The translations under genes were made by a program, and so were the position numbers. Below are positions 8,110 through 15,613 of a DNA stretch of 38,110 bases, piece by piece. The DNA is taken from positions 1-38,110 of the forward strand of contig LDIY01000017.1 in NCBI GenBank assembly GCA_001468865.1, read 5' to 3'. Origin of the DNA: a candidate division TM6 bacterium SOIL31. GTDB lineage: Bacteria; Babelota; Babeliae; Babelales; Vermiphilaceae. The stretch's first letter is position 1. Every line of letters starts with the position of its first letter. Under the pieces are notes generated by a model. The model saw only the letters and a program-made list of their open reading frames with translations, had not been told where the DNA came from and ran no database searches.

Positions 8110-8859
8110 TTATCGTGGTCGCATGGATGGGTTTCGATCTTCAAGATCCGTAAGAGTTTTTCCACCATTCCATCCGCTCGTGATGCCGGTTCTTTCACCT
8201 GCAATTCTTCTGCCGGAAAAAACAAAGCTGGGGTTATCGCCTATTTTTCGTCCATATTTCTTTTTTTCTGCATTTACCAAGTATGTTTCCATTTTTTCCA
8301 TTTCTCTATTTGTCTGTTCACAAAATTCTTCAGTTATTACATATTGACGTTGCAAATTTTGAAAGCGAGGGTCTGTTTTTTCAGTGCTGCGGACAACAGA
8401 AGCTATGACCTTATTTCCTTCTCTTTCTGATATTTTTATTCCCTGAAAGTTAGGGCTGCCATACCCTTCATACATAACTATGTTATCAGGCTTTTTATTA
8501 ACTAAATAACTTGCAGGAATGGCTACTGATATAGGTTGTCCGGTGAGGTTGATATTGTTTTTTTGAAGGTGAGCATGTTCTGCGGGATTGTTTTTGCGGA
8601 GGACACTCAGATTATCTTCCCATTCTTCTTTGGTAAAAGTGCGCGATAGTTGACCGATGGCTGCATAAGGGATTGAGCCTATGTTTGTATATGTATTGAG
8701 GTAATTTTTATTAGGAGCTTGCAATTGGGTGGTGATTCCCCCTACGGAGATTACTTTAGCAGTTATAATTTCTTGAGGTGTGGTGAGTTCCATAGCGTTA
8801 GTTTTGCCGCATAATGCAATTACCGAAAATAAAAAAGAAAGCAGATAATGTTTTTTCAC
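8110..8859 (-). CDS. Secreted protein of unknown function
   Basis: About 249 residues from the GTG at 8859. This start is chosen because it begins a textbook signal peptide (KKHYLLSFLFSVIALCG, cleavage after KTNA, before Met); a TTG 42 bases upstream would put polar residues in front. The mature part has no family I recognise. It is mixed alpha/beta with a polar, charged C-terminal half (EEFCEQTNREMEKMETYL, then a GR-rich tail). Methionine at the first mature position recurs in several secreted proteins here. It is transcribed towards the shared terminator at 8070. Confidence 0.75.
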   Translation of the reverse strand: MKKHYLLSFLFSVIALCGKTNAMELTTPQEIITAKVISVGGITTQLQAPNKNYLNTYTNIGSIPYAAIGQLSRTFTKEEWEDNLSVLRKNNPAEHAHLQKNNINLTGQPISVAIPASYLVNKKPDNIVMYEGYGSPNFQGIKISEREGNKVIASVVRSTEKTDPRFQNLQRQYVITEEFCEQTNREMEKMETYLVNAEKKKYGRKIGDNPSFVFSGRRIAGERTGITSGWNGGKTLTDLEDRNPSMRPR

Positions 8860-9029
8860 GGATGAGCCTATTTTTAAGGGATACGGATGATATAATTCCA
8901 ATATGAATTATAACAGAGGAGGTGATAAATACAATAGCGATATAATTGGAACCGGATTTCTGCTATCTTTGTAGAGAAGAGTAATTCATTTTAGGTATGC
9001 TGTTATTAAAACAATAATGTAGGGATTGT

Positions 9030-9326
9030 ATGGAAAATATTGATAAGGCAACGCAAGAAAAAATAATTAACCTTATTGTCGCATTAATACCTGATGCAAA
9101 AATTTATTTATTTGGTTCTCGTGCACGTGGCACTCATCGTCAATGGTCAGACATTGATCTCGCTTTAGATGCGGGAGTTATTCTGCCTAACGTGAGAATA
9201 GGTGAAGTAAGTGACGTTTTAGCTGCTACTAATATGCCTTATAAAGTTGATGTGCTTGATTTTCAAAATATTTCCCCAGAGATGCGAGAGATTATCAAAA
9301 AGGACATGAAAATATGGAAGAGTTAA
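9030..9326 (+). CDS. mntA: MntA-type minimal nucleotidyltransferase (antitoxin)
   Basis: 98-residue MNT/Pol-beta nucleotidyltransferase. GSRARG opens the signature GSX10DXD (GS, then ten residues, then DID), with a third acidic residue in the later strand KVDVLDF. In characterised pairs this enzyme transfers AMP to a tyrosine of its HEPN partner and so silences it. The downstream HEPN gene starts inside this one (overlap 13 bp), the classic arrangement of these toxin-antitoxin loci. AGGGA precedes the ATG. Family assignment is firm; antitoxin activity is inferred from the pairing. Confidence 0.9.
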   Translation: MENIDKATQEKIINLIVALIPDAKIYLFGSRARGTHRQWSDIDLALDAGVILPNVRIGEVSDVLAATNMPYKVDVLDFQNISPEMREIIKKDMKIWKS

Positions 9327-9724
9327 GGCTTAAAAAAGAAATAGTTCTGAAAGCTCTTGATACTTATAAAGAGGCATTAGGCATTATGAATGATCCTCAG
9401 TATAAAGAAATTTATAGAACAACAAGAGACTCTACTATTCAACGTTTTGAATATACAATTGATTCATTTTGTAAATTTTTGAAAATATATATGCAATATC
9501 AATTAGGTATTACACCTAAAGTTGATAGTTCTAAAGGAATTTTACGAGAAGCGCTTAATGCCAAGATTATAACAGACGATGAATTTGAACAGCTGGTGGA
9601 AGGGGTATCAGACAGAAATTCAACATCTCACATTTATAAAGAAGAAATTGCCGAAATATTGGCATTTCATTTACCAAAATACTATGAAACAATGTATGAC
9701 ATCGTGCATAGATTAATTGTTTAG
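9314..9724 (+). CDS. hepT: HepT-like HEPN toxin (HI0074 family)
   Basis: 136-residue all-helical HEPN protein of the 'nucleotidyltransferase substrate-binding' (HI0074) family. The catalytic RNase motif RX4HXY is intact as R101-NSTS-H106-I-Y108, with the polar Asn after Arg that active HEPN RNases have. Y108 is the residue that MntA partners AMPylate in studied systems. The ATG overlaps the end of mntA, so the two are translationally coupled. It is followed by a strong terminator at 9754. The intact motif suggests a live toxin, unusual baggage in a reduced genome. Confidence 0.88.
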   Translation: MEELRLKKEIVLKALDTYKEALGIMNDPQYKEIYRTTRDSTIQRFEYTIDSFCKFLKIYMQYQLGITPKVDSSKGILREALNAKIITDDEFEQLVEGVSDRNSTSHIYKEEIAEILAFHLPKYYETMYDIVHRLIV

Positions 9725-9753
9725 CTTATCAATTGTTAGCTTTCGATAAAAAA

Positions 9754-9785
9754 GTGGCACCGCAAAAAATGTGGTGCCGTTTTTT
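9754..9785. terminator. Rho-independent terminator after hepT
   Basis: GGCACCGCA-AAAAA-TGTGGTGCC (9-bp stem, one G-T pair) followed by G and a run of six T, with an A-run on the left. It serves hepT on the plus strand and possibly the convergent membrane-protein gene, whose stop lies inside the T-run. It is a close copy of the hairpin at 8070. Confidence 0.88.
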
Positions 9786-10263
9786 ATGACCAAATAAGAA
9801 TAGATGTCGTAATCATATTGATGATAAAAACTAAGTGAAAAATAAGATGCAAAGTGTCTGGAGTTGGGTTGTTACCAATTGCTGGTAAGAAAGTGTGCGT
9901 TGTTCCGTGAGTTTCATGCAATTCTTTAACTTGTGTAGCAGGACGTCCGAAAAAGTATGGTAACCACCATGAAAATATAATGCCGATCAAAAACAATAAA
10001 TTACACATAATCAAGTATGCGTTAGCATACCAAGGTATTGGTGCTGACCAATAATAGAGTAAGATTCCTGTATAGATGATAAAAAATGGTGTATTAATAA
10101 GTGTCATCAAGATTTTGTTGCGCAGGGAACAATGCTTGTTGAATGTTTCAAGATCATTCAAAGGATAGATATCAATCCAATCGTGGAACAATAAAAAGAG
10201 GATGATGAGAGATGAGGATATAAGGCTTATGTACTTGCATAATGCGACGATAAATGAGTTCAC
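9784..10263 (-). CDS. Small integral membrane protein, uncharacterised family
   Basis: About 159 residues from the GTG at 10263, which has AGGGA four bases upstream. An ATG at 10332 would extend it by 23 residues but lacks a ribosome site. Four hydrophobic segments surround conserved-looking motifs: HDWIDIYPLND after the first helix, WWLPYFFGRPATQ after the third, then HGTTHTFLPAIGNN and PDTLHLIFHL before the last. I recall similar patterns (HDW, W-W-PY, THAFLP, PNTLH) in an uncharacterised family of about 150-residue membrane proteins in other bacteria. The histidines could bind metal or haem, but that is speculation. Confidence 0.72.
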   Translation of the reverse strand: MNSFIVALCKYISLISSSLIILFLLFHDWIDIYPLNDLETFNKHCSLRNKILMTLINTPFFIIYTGILLYYWSAPIPWYANAYLIMCNLLFLIGIIFSWWLPYFFGRPATQVKELHETHGTTHTFLPAIGNNPTPDTLHLIFHLVFIINMITTSILIWS

Positions 10264-10362
10264 AGTGTCCCTAAATGCGTAGTTCAGTTCATATCTTATC
10301 ATAGCAAATTGGTAAATAAGGTAAATGAGCATACCAGATTTTTAACGAGGAAATGGCCATGT

Positions 10363-10386
10363 GGCCTTTACAAAGGGCCATTTTTG
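10363..10386 (+). terminator. Hairpin and T-run in the rpmE leader
   Basis: GGCCTTT-ACA-AAGGGCC (7-bp stem with one T-G pair) followed by ATTTTTG. It lies between the start of a minus-strand gene and rpmE, so no nearby plus-strand gene ends here. It could stop readthrough or act as an attenuator of rpmE-prfA. An alternative longer pairing uses AAATGGCC at 10351. Confidence 0.5.
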
Positions 10387-10462
10387 CGGTACTTTTAAGA
10401 TATATGAGTGGTATTAGTGGGGCAATTCTAGGCTATAAACATAAAAATTTAGAGGTATTATT

Positions 10463-10669
10463 ATGAAAAAAGAAATCCATCCAGAGCGTCATAGCATTAC
10501 TGCACGCTGTGCATGCGGTAATTCATTCGAAACTCATTCAACCAATCCAGAGCTACGTGTAACGATCTGCTCAAATTGCCATCCTTTCTTTACGGGACAA
10601 CAGAAATTTCTTGATACTGCTGGCCGTATCGATAAGTTCAATAAAAAATATGCTTCAAAAAAGGCATAA
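10463..10669 (+). CDS. rpmE: 50S ribosomal protein L31
   Basis: 68-residue L31 of the zinc-binding type, with cysteines C16, C18, C36 and C39 (CAC...CSNC). The family blocks [25 protein letters not shown] and [10 protein letters not shown] are all present. It binds the large subunit near the intersubunit bridge. It lies 6 bp before prfA, a widespread rpmE-prfA pairing. Upstream is TTAGAGG, and there is a hairpin about 75 bases further up. Confidence 0.96.
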   Translation: MKKEIHPERHSITARCACGNSFETHSTNPELRVTICSNCHPFFTGQQKFLDTAGRIDKFNKKYASKKA

Positions 10670-10675
10670 TCTTTT

Positions 10676-11743
10676 ATGGATATGACCGTTCTATCGCAAT
10701 TACAGACGAGATACAATGATTTAACAAGCGAGCTTGCTGCCGTTACTGATAACACACAGCGAATAGTGTTACAGAAGGAGTTAGCTCGTCTTTTGCGTAT
10801 TATAGATGCGCATAAAGATCTTAATCGCCTTGAAACGGTTATTTCGGAAACCAAAGATCAACTCAAGCGTTCATTAGAAGATCCAGAGATGGCGGAACTT
10901 TTTAAAGTTGAACTCCATGATTTGGAACTTAAAAAACTTGAAAAAGAACGAGCAATTGAAGATCTGATGATCCCTTCTGATGAGCATGATGAACGGTCGG
11001 TGTTTATTGAAATCCGTGCAGGGGCTGGTGGGCAAGAAGCAGCTCTTTTTGCTGCAGATTTATTGCGCATGTATACTAACTATGCCCTTAAAAAAGGCTG
11101 GAGAACTACGGTAGTTGATGAAAGCTTTACCGATCTGGGCGGCATTCGCGATGTGACGCTGCATGTTCAAGGCGAAGGTGCTTATGGGCATCTTAAGTTT
11201 GAAGCTGGTGTGCATCGGGTGCAGCGTGTTCCAAAAACTGAAACAGCAGGCCGTGTTCACACTTCAACTGCTACTGTTGCAGTGCTTCCTGAAGCTGAAG
11301 AGGTTGACGTGAGTGTTAATCCTTCCGATTTGCGTATCGATGTATTTCGTGCCAGCGGTGCTGGAGGTCAGCACGTTAATACTACCGATTCTGCTGTTCG
11401 TATTACTCATATTCCTACCGGTGTGGTAGTGTCTTGCCAAGACGAGCGTTCTCAGCATAAAAACAAAGCCAAAGCACTGAAAGTGTTGCAGTCCCGGTTG
11501 CTTGCGTTTGAAAAAGAACGCCATGCTTCTGAAATAGGAAAGCAGCGCAAAGATCAGGTTGGTCGCGGTATGCGTGCAGAAAAAGCTCGTACTTATAATT
11601 TCCCCCAAAATCGGGTGACTGATCACAATGCCGATATAACACTCAAAAAACTTGATTATGTTATTGAAGGCGATCTTGATGAAATCATTGAAGCGCTGCG
11701 TGCGCTTGATCGTGAAGAGCGGCGTAAGCTGGCGTTAAAATAA
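10676..11743 (+). CDS. prfA: Peptide chain release factor 1
   Basis: 355-residue class I release factor recognising UAA and UAG. The peptidyl-hydrolase GGQ motif is at 230-232 ([17 protein letters not shown]). The anticodon-like tripeptide is P186-K-T188 in [15 protein letters not shown]-x-T marks RF1, whereas RF2 carries SPF. The length is normal. It starts six bases after rpmE and probably shares its transcript. The common downstream partner prmC, which methylates the GGQ glutamine, is not next to it. Confidence 0.96.
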   Translation: MDMTVLSQLQTRYNDLTSELAAVTDNTQRIVLQKELARLLRIIDAHKDLNRLETVISETKDQLKRSLEDPEMAELFKVELHDLELKKLEKERAIEDLMIPSDEHDERSVFIEIRAGAGGQEAALFAADLLRMYTNYALKKGWRTTVVDESFTDLGGIRDVTLHVQGEGAYGHLKFEAGVHRVQRVPKTETAGRVHTSTATVAVLPEAEEVDVSVNPSDLRIDVFRASGAGGQHVNTTDSAVRITHIPTGVVVSCQDERSQHKNKAKALKVLQSRLLAFEKERHASEIGKQRKDQVGRGMRAEKARTYNFPQNRVTDHNADITLKKLDYVIEGDLDEIIEALRALDREERRKLALK

Positions 11744-11824
11744 TTTACCTTGTAAAAAAACTTTGTAGCCATTTTCGTATTTCGTTTTTCTTAATTTGTC
11801 TTTTTAAGATTGATAATCCCCCCA

Positions 11825-11881
11825 CCCCGTTCGCCCTGAGTGTCCTACGGAGCCTTGGCGAAGTAGGATGTATCGAAGGGT
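11825..11881 (+). repeat. Left inverted-repeat arm of the GIY-YIG cassette
   Basis: 57-bp arm whose reverse complement is repeated exactly at 12182-12238. It contains CCTACGGAGCCTTGGCGAAG, an imperfect palindrome, and ends with the GAAGGG that serves as ribosome site for the nuclease gene. Confidence 0.9.
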
Positions 11882-11888
11882 AATTCTT

Positions 11889-12176
11889 ATGCAAGATTTT
11901 TATGTATACATTTTAAAGTGTTGTGATGATTCATATTATGTAGGACATACCGATGATATTGAAAAACGGATTGCTGAGCACGAATTAAATACCTATGACT
12001 GTTACACGTCTACACGTTTACCCGTAAAAGTAATGTACATACAAACCTTCGCTACGCGTGGAGAAGCTCTCGATTCTGAGAGGCAATTAAAAAAATGGAG
12101 TAGAAAAAAGAAGGAAGCTCTTATCGAAGAAAACTGGTCAAAATTATCATTGTTTGCGAAAAAGAAGTTTGATTGA
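11889..12176 (+). CDS. GIY-YIG domain endonuclease-like protein
   Basis: About 95 residues from the ATG at 11889, preceded by GAAGGG at good spacing; a TTG-led extension of seven residues is unlikely because it lies in the repeat arm. It is a single-domain GIY-YIG protein of the UvrC-N-terminal/YhbQ-like type: YVYILKCCDDSYYVGHT carries the paired Y-x-Y and Y-V-G motif, followed by the catalytic-type arginine in IEKRIAEHE, the lysine-rich SERQLKKWSRKKKEALI helix and a glutamate. Such proteins nick or cut DNA. The tight flanking by perfect inverted repeats suggests the nuclease acts on, or moves with, those repeats. The biological role is unproven. Confidence 0.88.
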   Translation: MQDFYVYILKCCDDSYYVGHTDDIEKRIAEHELNTYDCYTSTRLPVKVMYIQTFATRGEALDSERQLKKWSRKKKEALIEENWSKLSLFAKKKFD

Positions 12177-12181
12177 GGATG

Positions 12182-12238
12182 ACCCTTCGATACATCCTAC
12201 TTCGCCAAGGCTCCGTAGGACACTCAGGGCGAACGGGG
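12182..12238 (-). repeat. Right inverted-repeat arm of the GIY-YIG cassette
   Basis: Exact reverse complement of 11825-11881 over 57 bp. It begins five bases after the nuclease stop codon region and ends in a run of nine G. The perfect identity of the arms suggests recent insertion or ongoing gene conversion. Confidence 0.9.
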
Positions 12239-12266
12239 GGGGGATTTTATTTATTCTTTTTTCTTC

Positions 12267-12328
12267 CGCGCACCCTGAGTGTTCTTGTCTTCAAAAACGT
12301 ATCGAATGGATCAGGACGAGCGGGGGGA
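12267..12328 (+). repeat. Degenerate, chimeric repeat copy
   Basis: The first part (CACCCTGAGTGTTCTTGTCT to GTATCGAATGG) is a decayed copy of the left arm of the GIY-YIG cassette in direct orientation. The last part (ATCAGGACGAGCGGGG) matches the other dispersed family seen at 31914-31945. It joins the two families in one unit, 28 bp from the cassette. Confidence 0.6.
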
Positions 12329-12375
12329 AAAATTAGCAGATTGATTTGGTGGGGTGTGTAGATGAAGCAATTGGG

Positions 12376-13452
12376 CTATAACTTAGCTCGTTGCCCCCAC
12401 GCAAGGCACAGTTCTCGATACAAATCCATAATATTACTACTCAAAGGATGTGCCCCTACGATGGGTGACATGATCCAACTTTCCTTACGCGGTATTATGT
12501 GTTGCCGTATATGATGCTTGTTCCATGATGACTTAAGACCGTAAGAATTAAGCCCAATATTGCTATCGGGCGCATTTAAAATTTTTAACAAAATGGGATA
12601 AATAAGAGCGGTAAAATAGTTCATTTCGTCATAGGTGTTTTTATCCATTGTTTCCAGCGCTGAAAAATGTTTGTGGGGCACAATTTCAATGTGCCCAAAA
12701 TATTCAGGAGTGTGAGAAAGCATAATTGATGAGTGTTCCCCGCGATGGATGATTAAATGTTTTTTATCATCGATGATATTTTTAGTGATTGAACACCAGT
12801 AACAATTTGGTTGCCAGGGGTGCAGGTTACCTGTCTTAGGAGAAGGAATGTGACTTAACGATTGTAAGCGTCCTTGAAGACTTTTTGTTAGTGATGATAA
12901 ATCAATGCCTTGTTTTGTTTGTTCTATTGCTTGAATCAGATTGTAGCACGGAGTGCTTGTGTTAATAATAACATGTTGATGATAATGATCCGGCACGCTT
13001 GCGCCTGCAAATGTTCCCTGATTGGCATTAATGCATGTTTCATAATAATTAAGGGAAAAAAAGGTGCATAATTGTTGTGTTAAGCGATTTTTTTCATCGC
13101 GAGTTTCAGGTGACAATTCGCTCAGCTCTTTGGTGTGCTCTAAAGGAACAATAAGAAGGTGTGCTCCTTTATCTATGTATGGTTGACTTGCAAGTATAAT
13201 GTTGTTTTTTTGCCCTCGATAGACAATGAGATCTTCTTTATTATAGGTGTTTGCATCACATAAACGGCATGAGATTCTTGGTTGAGAGGTTTCAATGCCT
13301 TGAGAAATGGGATCTTCCATTTTTTGGGCATAAGTTCCTCGCCAGGGAGCATATATAATGGGTTTTTTCTGGTGATAAGGTAATTGTTGTTCTGCGCCGA
13401 AAGCTTGGTGTGGAACTAAGGTACAGAATAATATAAATAATAGTGCGATCAT
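12376..13452 (-). CDS. Exported protein with two HIT domains, the second probably inactive
   Basis: 358 residues from the ATG at 13452, preceded by AAGGAA; an upstream extension of 28 polar residues is unlikely. The signal peptide is IALLFILFCTLVPHQAFG, cleaved before AEQ. HIT domain 1 (about 60-170) has a CxxC (62-65) and the catalytic motif HYHQHV (156-161), matching H-phi-H-phi-H. HIT domain 2 (about 215-325) has CYWC (217-220) and H314-I-R-Q-H318, where the middle, nucleophilic histidine is Arg, so this half is likely structural. HIT/GalT-superfamily proteins hydrolyse or transfer nucleoside monophosphates. A periplasmic or secreted version is unusual. Confidence 0.82.
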   Translation of the reverse strand: MIALLFILFCTLVPHQAFGAEQQLPYHQKKPIIYAPWRGTYAQKMEDPISQGIETSQPRISCRLCDANTYNKEDLIVYRGQKNNIILASQPYIDKGAHLLIVPLEHTKELSELSPETRDEKNRLTQQLCTFFSLNYYETCINANQGTFAGASVPDHYHQHVIINTSTPCYNLIQAIEQTKQGIDLSSLTKSLQGRLQSLSHIPSPKTGNLHPWQPNCYWCSITKNIIDDKKHLIIHRGEHSSIMLSHTPEYFGHIEIVPHKHFSALETMDKNTYDEMNYFTALIYPILLKILNAPDSNIGLNSYGLKSSWNKHHIRQHIIPRKESWIMSPIVGAHPLSSNIMDLYRELCLAWGQRAKL

Positions 13453-13515
13453 TTTTTTCCTTGTTAAAAGTTTGATTTTATATCTGTGTGTGCTTGAGAA
13501 GGGATACAAACCGTT

Positions 13516-13544
13516 TTGACTTTTTTTGCATTTCAATATACAAT
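13516..13544 (+). promoter_or_regulatory. Sigma70-type promoter for the 13597 gene
   Basis: TTGACT (13516-13521), a 17-base spacer, then TACAAT (13539-13544). This is the cleanest -35/-10 pair I noticed in the window and lies about 50 bases before the downstream ATG. Confidence 0.75.
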
Positions 13545-13596
13545 TTATAGTTGAAAAGATTAATTACTTCATAACATTCATAAAGAGGATCAGCAT

Positions 13597-14172
13597 ATGA
13601 TGAATTCCAAGAAAAGTCTCAAAACAGTTTTATTATCACTCGCGGTGATTGCTGCGGTGCCGACTAAAACAACCTGCGCAGAAACGGGTAATCCATTACA
13701 AGCCGCTATTACGTGCGCAAGGAACCACCCAGTTGCTTTGAGTGCAACTATTCTTGGTTTGTATGTTATGCATAGACGCTTAGTAACAAAACCAACAGCA
13801 AAAGTTCCCTATAGTATGGAAGATCTCAGAGAAGACTTTAAAGAATTTTTATCATCGCTCAATATTTTTGATGCAAAAATGTACAAACAACTCCTGCATA
13901 TGTTTGATAAATATATTATCGGTCTTCAAGTGAAAATAGAAGAAACAACAACCAGAACAAAAAATGAAGATGGATCAGTATTTTCTCTTAAAGGTAAAAA
14001 GTTGATACAAAAACCATTCGGCGCTTATGGATTGTTCCATGCGTATGTATTAACGGATATGGATAAGTTCCTTGCATACATCCCAACGCTTGCTACTATG
14101 TATTTATTGCTTAATAATCCAGAGAAATCTATTGATAATGCGTTAGCTAAAGCAGCATCAGCTGGAAAATAG
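13597..14172 (+). CDS. Secreted or membrane-anchored protein of unknown function
   Basis: 191 residues starting with ATGATG after AGAGGA. The signal peptide is TVLLSLAVIAAVPTKTTCA, cleaved before ETG. A second hydrophobic stretch (VALSATILGLYVMHRR) may anchor it. The rest is helical and ends with a hydrophobic IPTLATMYLLL segment and a short basic tail. I do not recognise a family. It has its own strong promoter and terminator, so it is a monocistronic and probably well-expressed gene. Confidence 0.75.
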   Translation: MMNSKKSLKTVLLSLAVIAAVPTKTTCAETGNPLQAAITCARNHPVALSATILGLYVMHRRLVTKPTAKVPYSMEDLREDFKEFLSSLNIFDAKMYKQLLHMFDKYIIGLQVKIEETTTRTKNEDGSVFSLKGKKLIQKPFGAYGLFHAYVLTDMDKFLAYIPTLATMYLLLNNPEKSIDNALAKAASAGK

Positions 14173-14190
14173 TTCTCTCAAAAAAATGTA

Positions 14191-14221
14191 AAAAAGAGGC
14201 TCGTTCAACGAGCCTCTTTTT
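14191..14221. terminator. Rho-independent terminator
   Basis: GAGGCTCGT-TCA-ACGAGCCTC, a perfect 9-bp stem with a three-base loop, bordered by AAAAA and TTTTT. It ends the 13597 gene and could also work on the minus strand. Confidence 0.92.
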
Positions 14222-14240
14222 GCGTTCAAATGGACAAAGC

Positions 14241-14270
14241 TTGAAAACATGTGCATAGATTCTTTAAGAT
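14241..14270 (+). promoter_or_regulatory. Possible promoter for the clostripain-like gene
   Basis: TTGAAA (14241-14246), an 18-base spacer and TAAGAT (14265-14270), 40 bases before the ATG and just after the preceding terminator. The match is moderate. Confidence 0.45.
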
Positions 14271-14310
14271 GTGGGTATTGTTTTTTTAATTCATATTTTT
14301 AAGGAATTGT

Positions 14311-15510
14311 ATGAAAAAAAATTATTTCAGCATGCTGTTGGGTGCTTTGTTGTTTGTTTTTGTTTCAGCGCAGGCAACGTCACCAAAACCCTGGACATTT
14401 TTGGTCTATATGGCGGCAGCAAATGATTTAAATCCATACGCTTATTTAGATTTGCAGGAGATGATGAAGGTTGGCTCAAATGCTAATATAAATATTATTG
14501 TCTATCTTACCCTGCAGCAAGATGGCGAGCAAAAAGTAACCCAAAAATTATATATTAATAAAGGTTCAATGACCCAAATTGGCAACGATATGGTACGGGA
14601 TAGTGGGGATATTGCAACATTAGAAGAAGCGTTACAGTGGGCATGCATTGATTATCCTTCAGATCACATCGCGGTTGTGTTATGGAATCACGGATCTGGG
14701 CCGTTAAATAGATCTATGATGCTCCTGCCACCTAAAGGTGTGTGTTACGATTATGATACGGGTCATTACTTAACGGATCGCGATTGCTTGGAAGCATTTT
14801 CATGGGCGAGCCGTACGCTCAAGGGTGGCAAAAAATTTGATATTATTGCATTTGATGCATGTCTATTGGCTTCCCTAGAAATGGCATATACACTTGGTTC
14901 ATGTGCAGATTATATGGTGGCCTCCGAAGAAACTATCCCAGGTGACGGATATCAATACGCATATGTTCTCGGTCAATTTGCTACTAAAAATTTAGATCCT
15001 CTTGCTTTTGCTCAGCTTATGGTGAGTGCTTATGCTAAGGAATACGTAGGAACGTGGGATTATACATTGTCCGCAACAAATCTTAATGCATTGCAACCTC
15101 TTGTTGATAATTGTAATGCTGTTGCCCAAATTCTCACGACGCAATTGATGGGAAAAAATAAATTTTCAGCTAAAAGTACCATCAAAAAATGCGTGAGCCC
15201 AACTAGTTGTATTTCCTTTGATCAAGGTATTTATATTGATCTGTTACAGTTTTATAAAAACTTATTAAAAAATATGAGTGGATTAAAACTATCAACTTCT
15301 TTGGCAAATCAATTTAAGATTGTTTTAAATAATGGCATTAAATTGTTCACGACCATTATTAAAGGTAACGTTACGAGTATTAATTACAAACAAGCAGGTG
15401 GTCTATCCATCTATTTTTCTCGGTATTCAATTGATCCATCATATTATGGATTATATTGGACTGAAAAGAATCCGAATTGGTTGAATTTCTTAGAAGCTTA
15501 TGTAGCATAA
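14311..15510 (+). CDS. Exported clostripain-family (C11) cysteine peptidase
   Basis: 399 residues after an AAGGA ribosome site. The signal peptide is MLLGALLFVFVSAQA. The caspase-fold core follows: WTFLVYMAAANDLNPYAY, then the catalytic histidine H127 in WNHGSGP, and the catalytic cysteine C184 in FDIIAFDACLLASLEMAY. ASEETIPGDGY is the substrate-pocket segment typical of the clostripain/gingipain-like C11 family. These enzymes usually cleave after Arg or Lys. The dyad is intact, so it should be an active secreted protease that could act on surface or host proteins. Own terminator follows at 15531. Confidence 0.9.
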   Translation: MKKNYFSMLLGALLFVFVSAQATSPKPWTFLVYMAAANDLNPYAYLDLQEMMKVGSNANINIIVYLTLQQDGEQKVTQKLYINKGSMTQIGNDMVRDSGDIATLEEALQWACIDYPSDHIAVVLWNHGSGPLNRSMMLLPPKGVCYDYDTGHYLTDRDCLEAFSWASRTLKGGKKFDIIAFDACLLASLEMAYTLGSCADYMVASEETIPGDGYQYAYVLGQFATKNLDPLAFAQLMVSAYAKEYVGTWDYTLSATNLNALQPLVDNCNAVAQILTTQLMGKNKFSAKSTIKKCVSPTSCISFDQGIYIDLLQFYKNLLKNMSGLKLSTSLANQFKIVLNNGIKLFTTIIKGNVTSINYKQAGGLSIYFSRYSIDPSYYGLYWTEKNPNWLNFLEAYVA

Positions 15511-15530
15511 AAAGCAATAATATAACGATT

Positions 15531-15562
15531 AAAAAAGAGCGTTGTATACAACGCTCTTTTTT
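15531..15562. terminator. Rho-independent terminator
   Basis: GAGCGTTG-TATA-CAACGCTC with A6 on the left and T6 on the right. It lies 21 bases after the stop of the peptidase gene and works in either direction. Confidence 0.92.
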
Positions 15563-15613
15563 AATGAGAAGTTAGTAAGCTGAAATGAAAGAGAGCGAGA
15601 GGGATGGGGTTTA

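Larger units (their letters stand above)
11825..12238 (+). mobile_element. GIY-YIG cassette bounded by 57-bp perfect inverted repeats
   Basis: A 414-bp unit: left arm 11825-11881, the GIY-YIG gene 11889-12176, right arm 12182-12238. The arms are perfect reverse complements over 57 bp and then run into C-rich/G-rich flanks. The gene fills nearly all the space between them, and its Shine-Dalgarno (GAAGGG) is part of the left arm. Each arm has an internal imperfect palindrome (CCTAC...GCCAAGGC...GTAGG). The architecture suggests a self-contained mobile or REP-like unit with its own nuclease. Mobility itself is inference. Confidence 0.6.

Noticed and set aside
8017-8430. Plus-strand reading frame of 137 codons with a good AAAAGGATGAG ribosome site
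   Set aside because: It runs through a strong terminator at 8070 and then lies antisense to the secreted gene at 8110-8859, which has a convincing signal peptide. The product looks like translated antisense. The ribosome site may be a relic of a lost gene.
10534-11642. Several minus-strand frames over rpmE and prfA
   Set aside because: They are antisense shadows of two unmistakable housekeeping genes and show no domain features.
12154-12361. Two overlapping short frames rich in Arg, Gly and Pro
   Set aside because: They are translations of the right repeat arm and the degenerate repeat after it, with no ribosome site.
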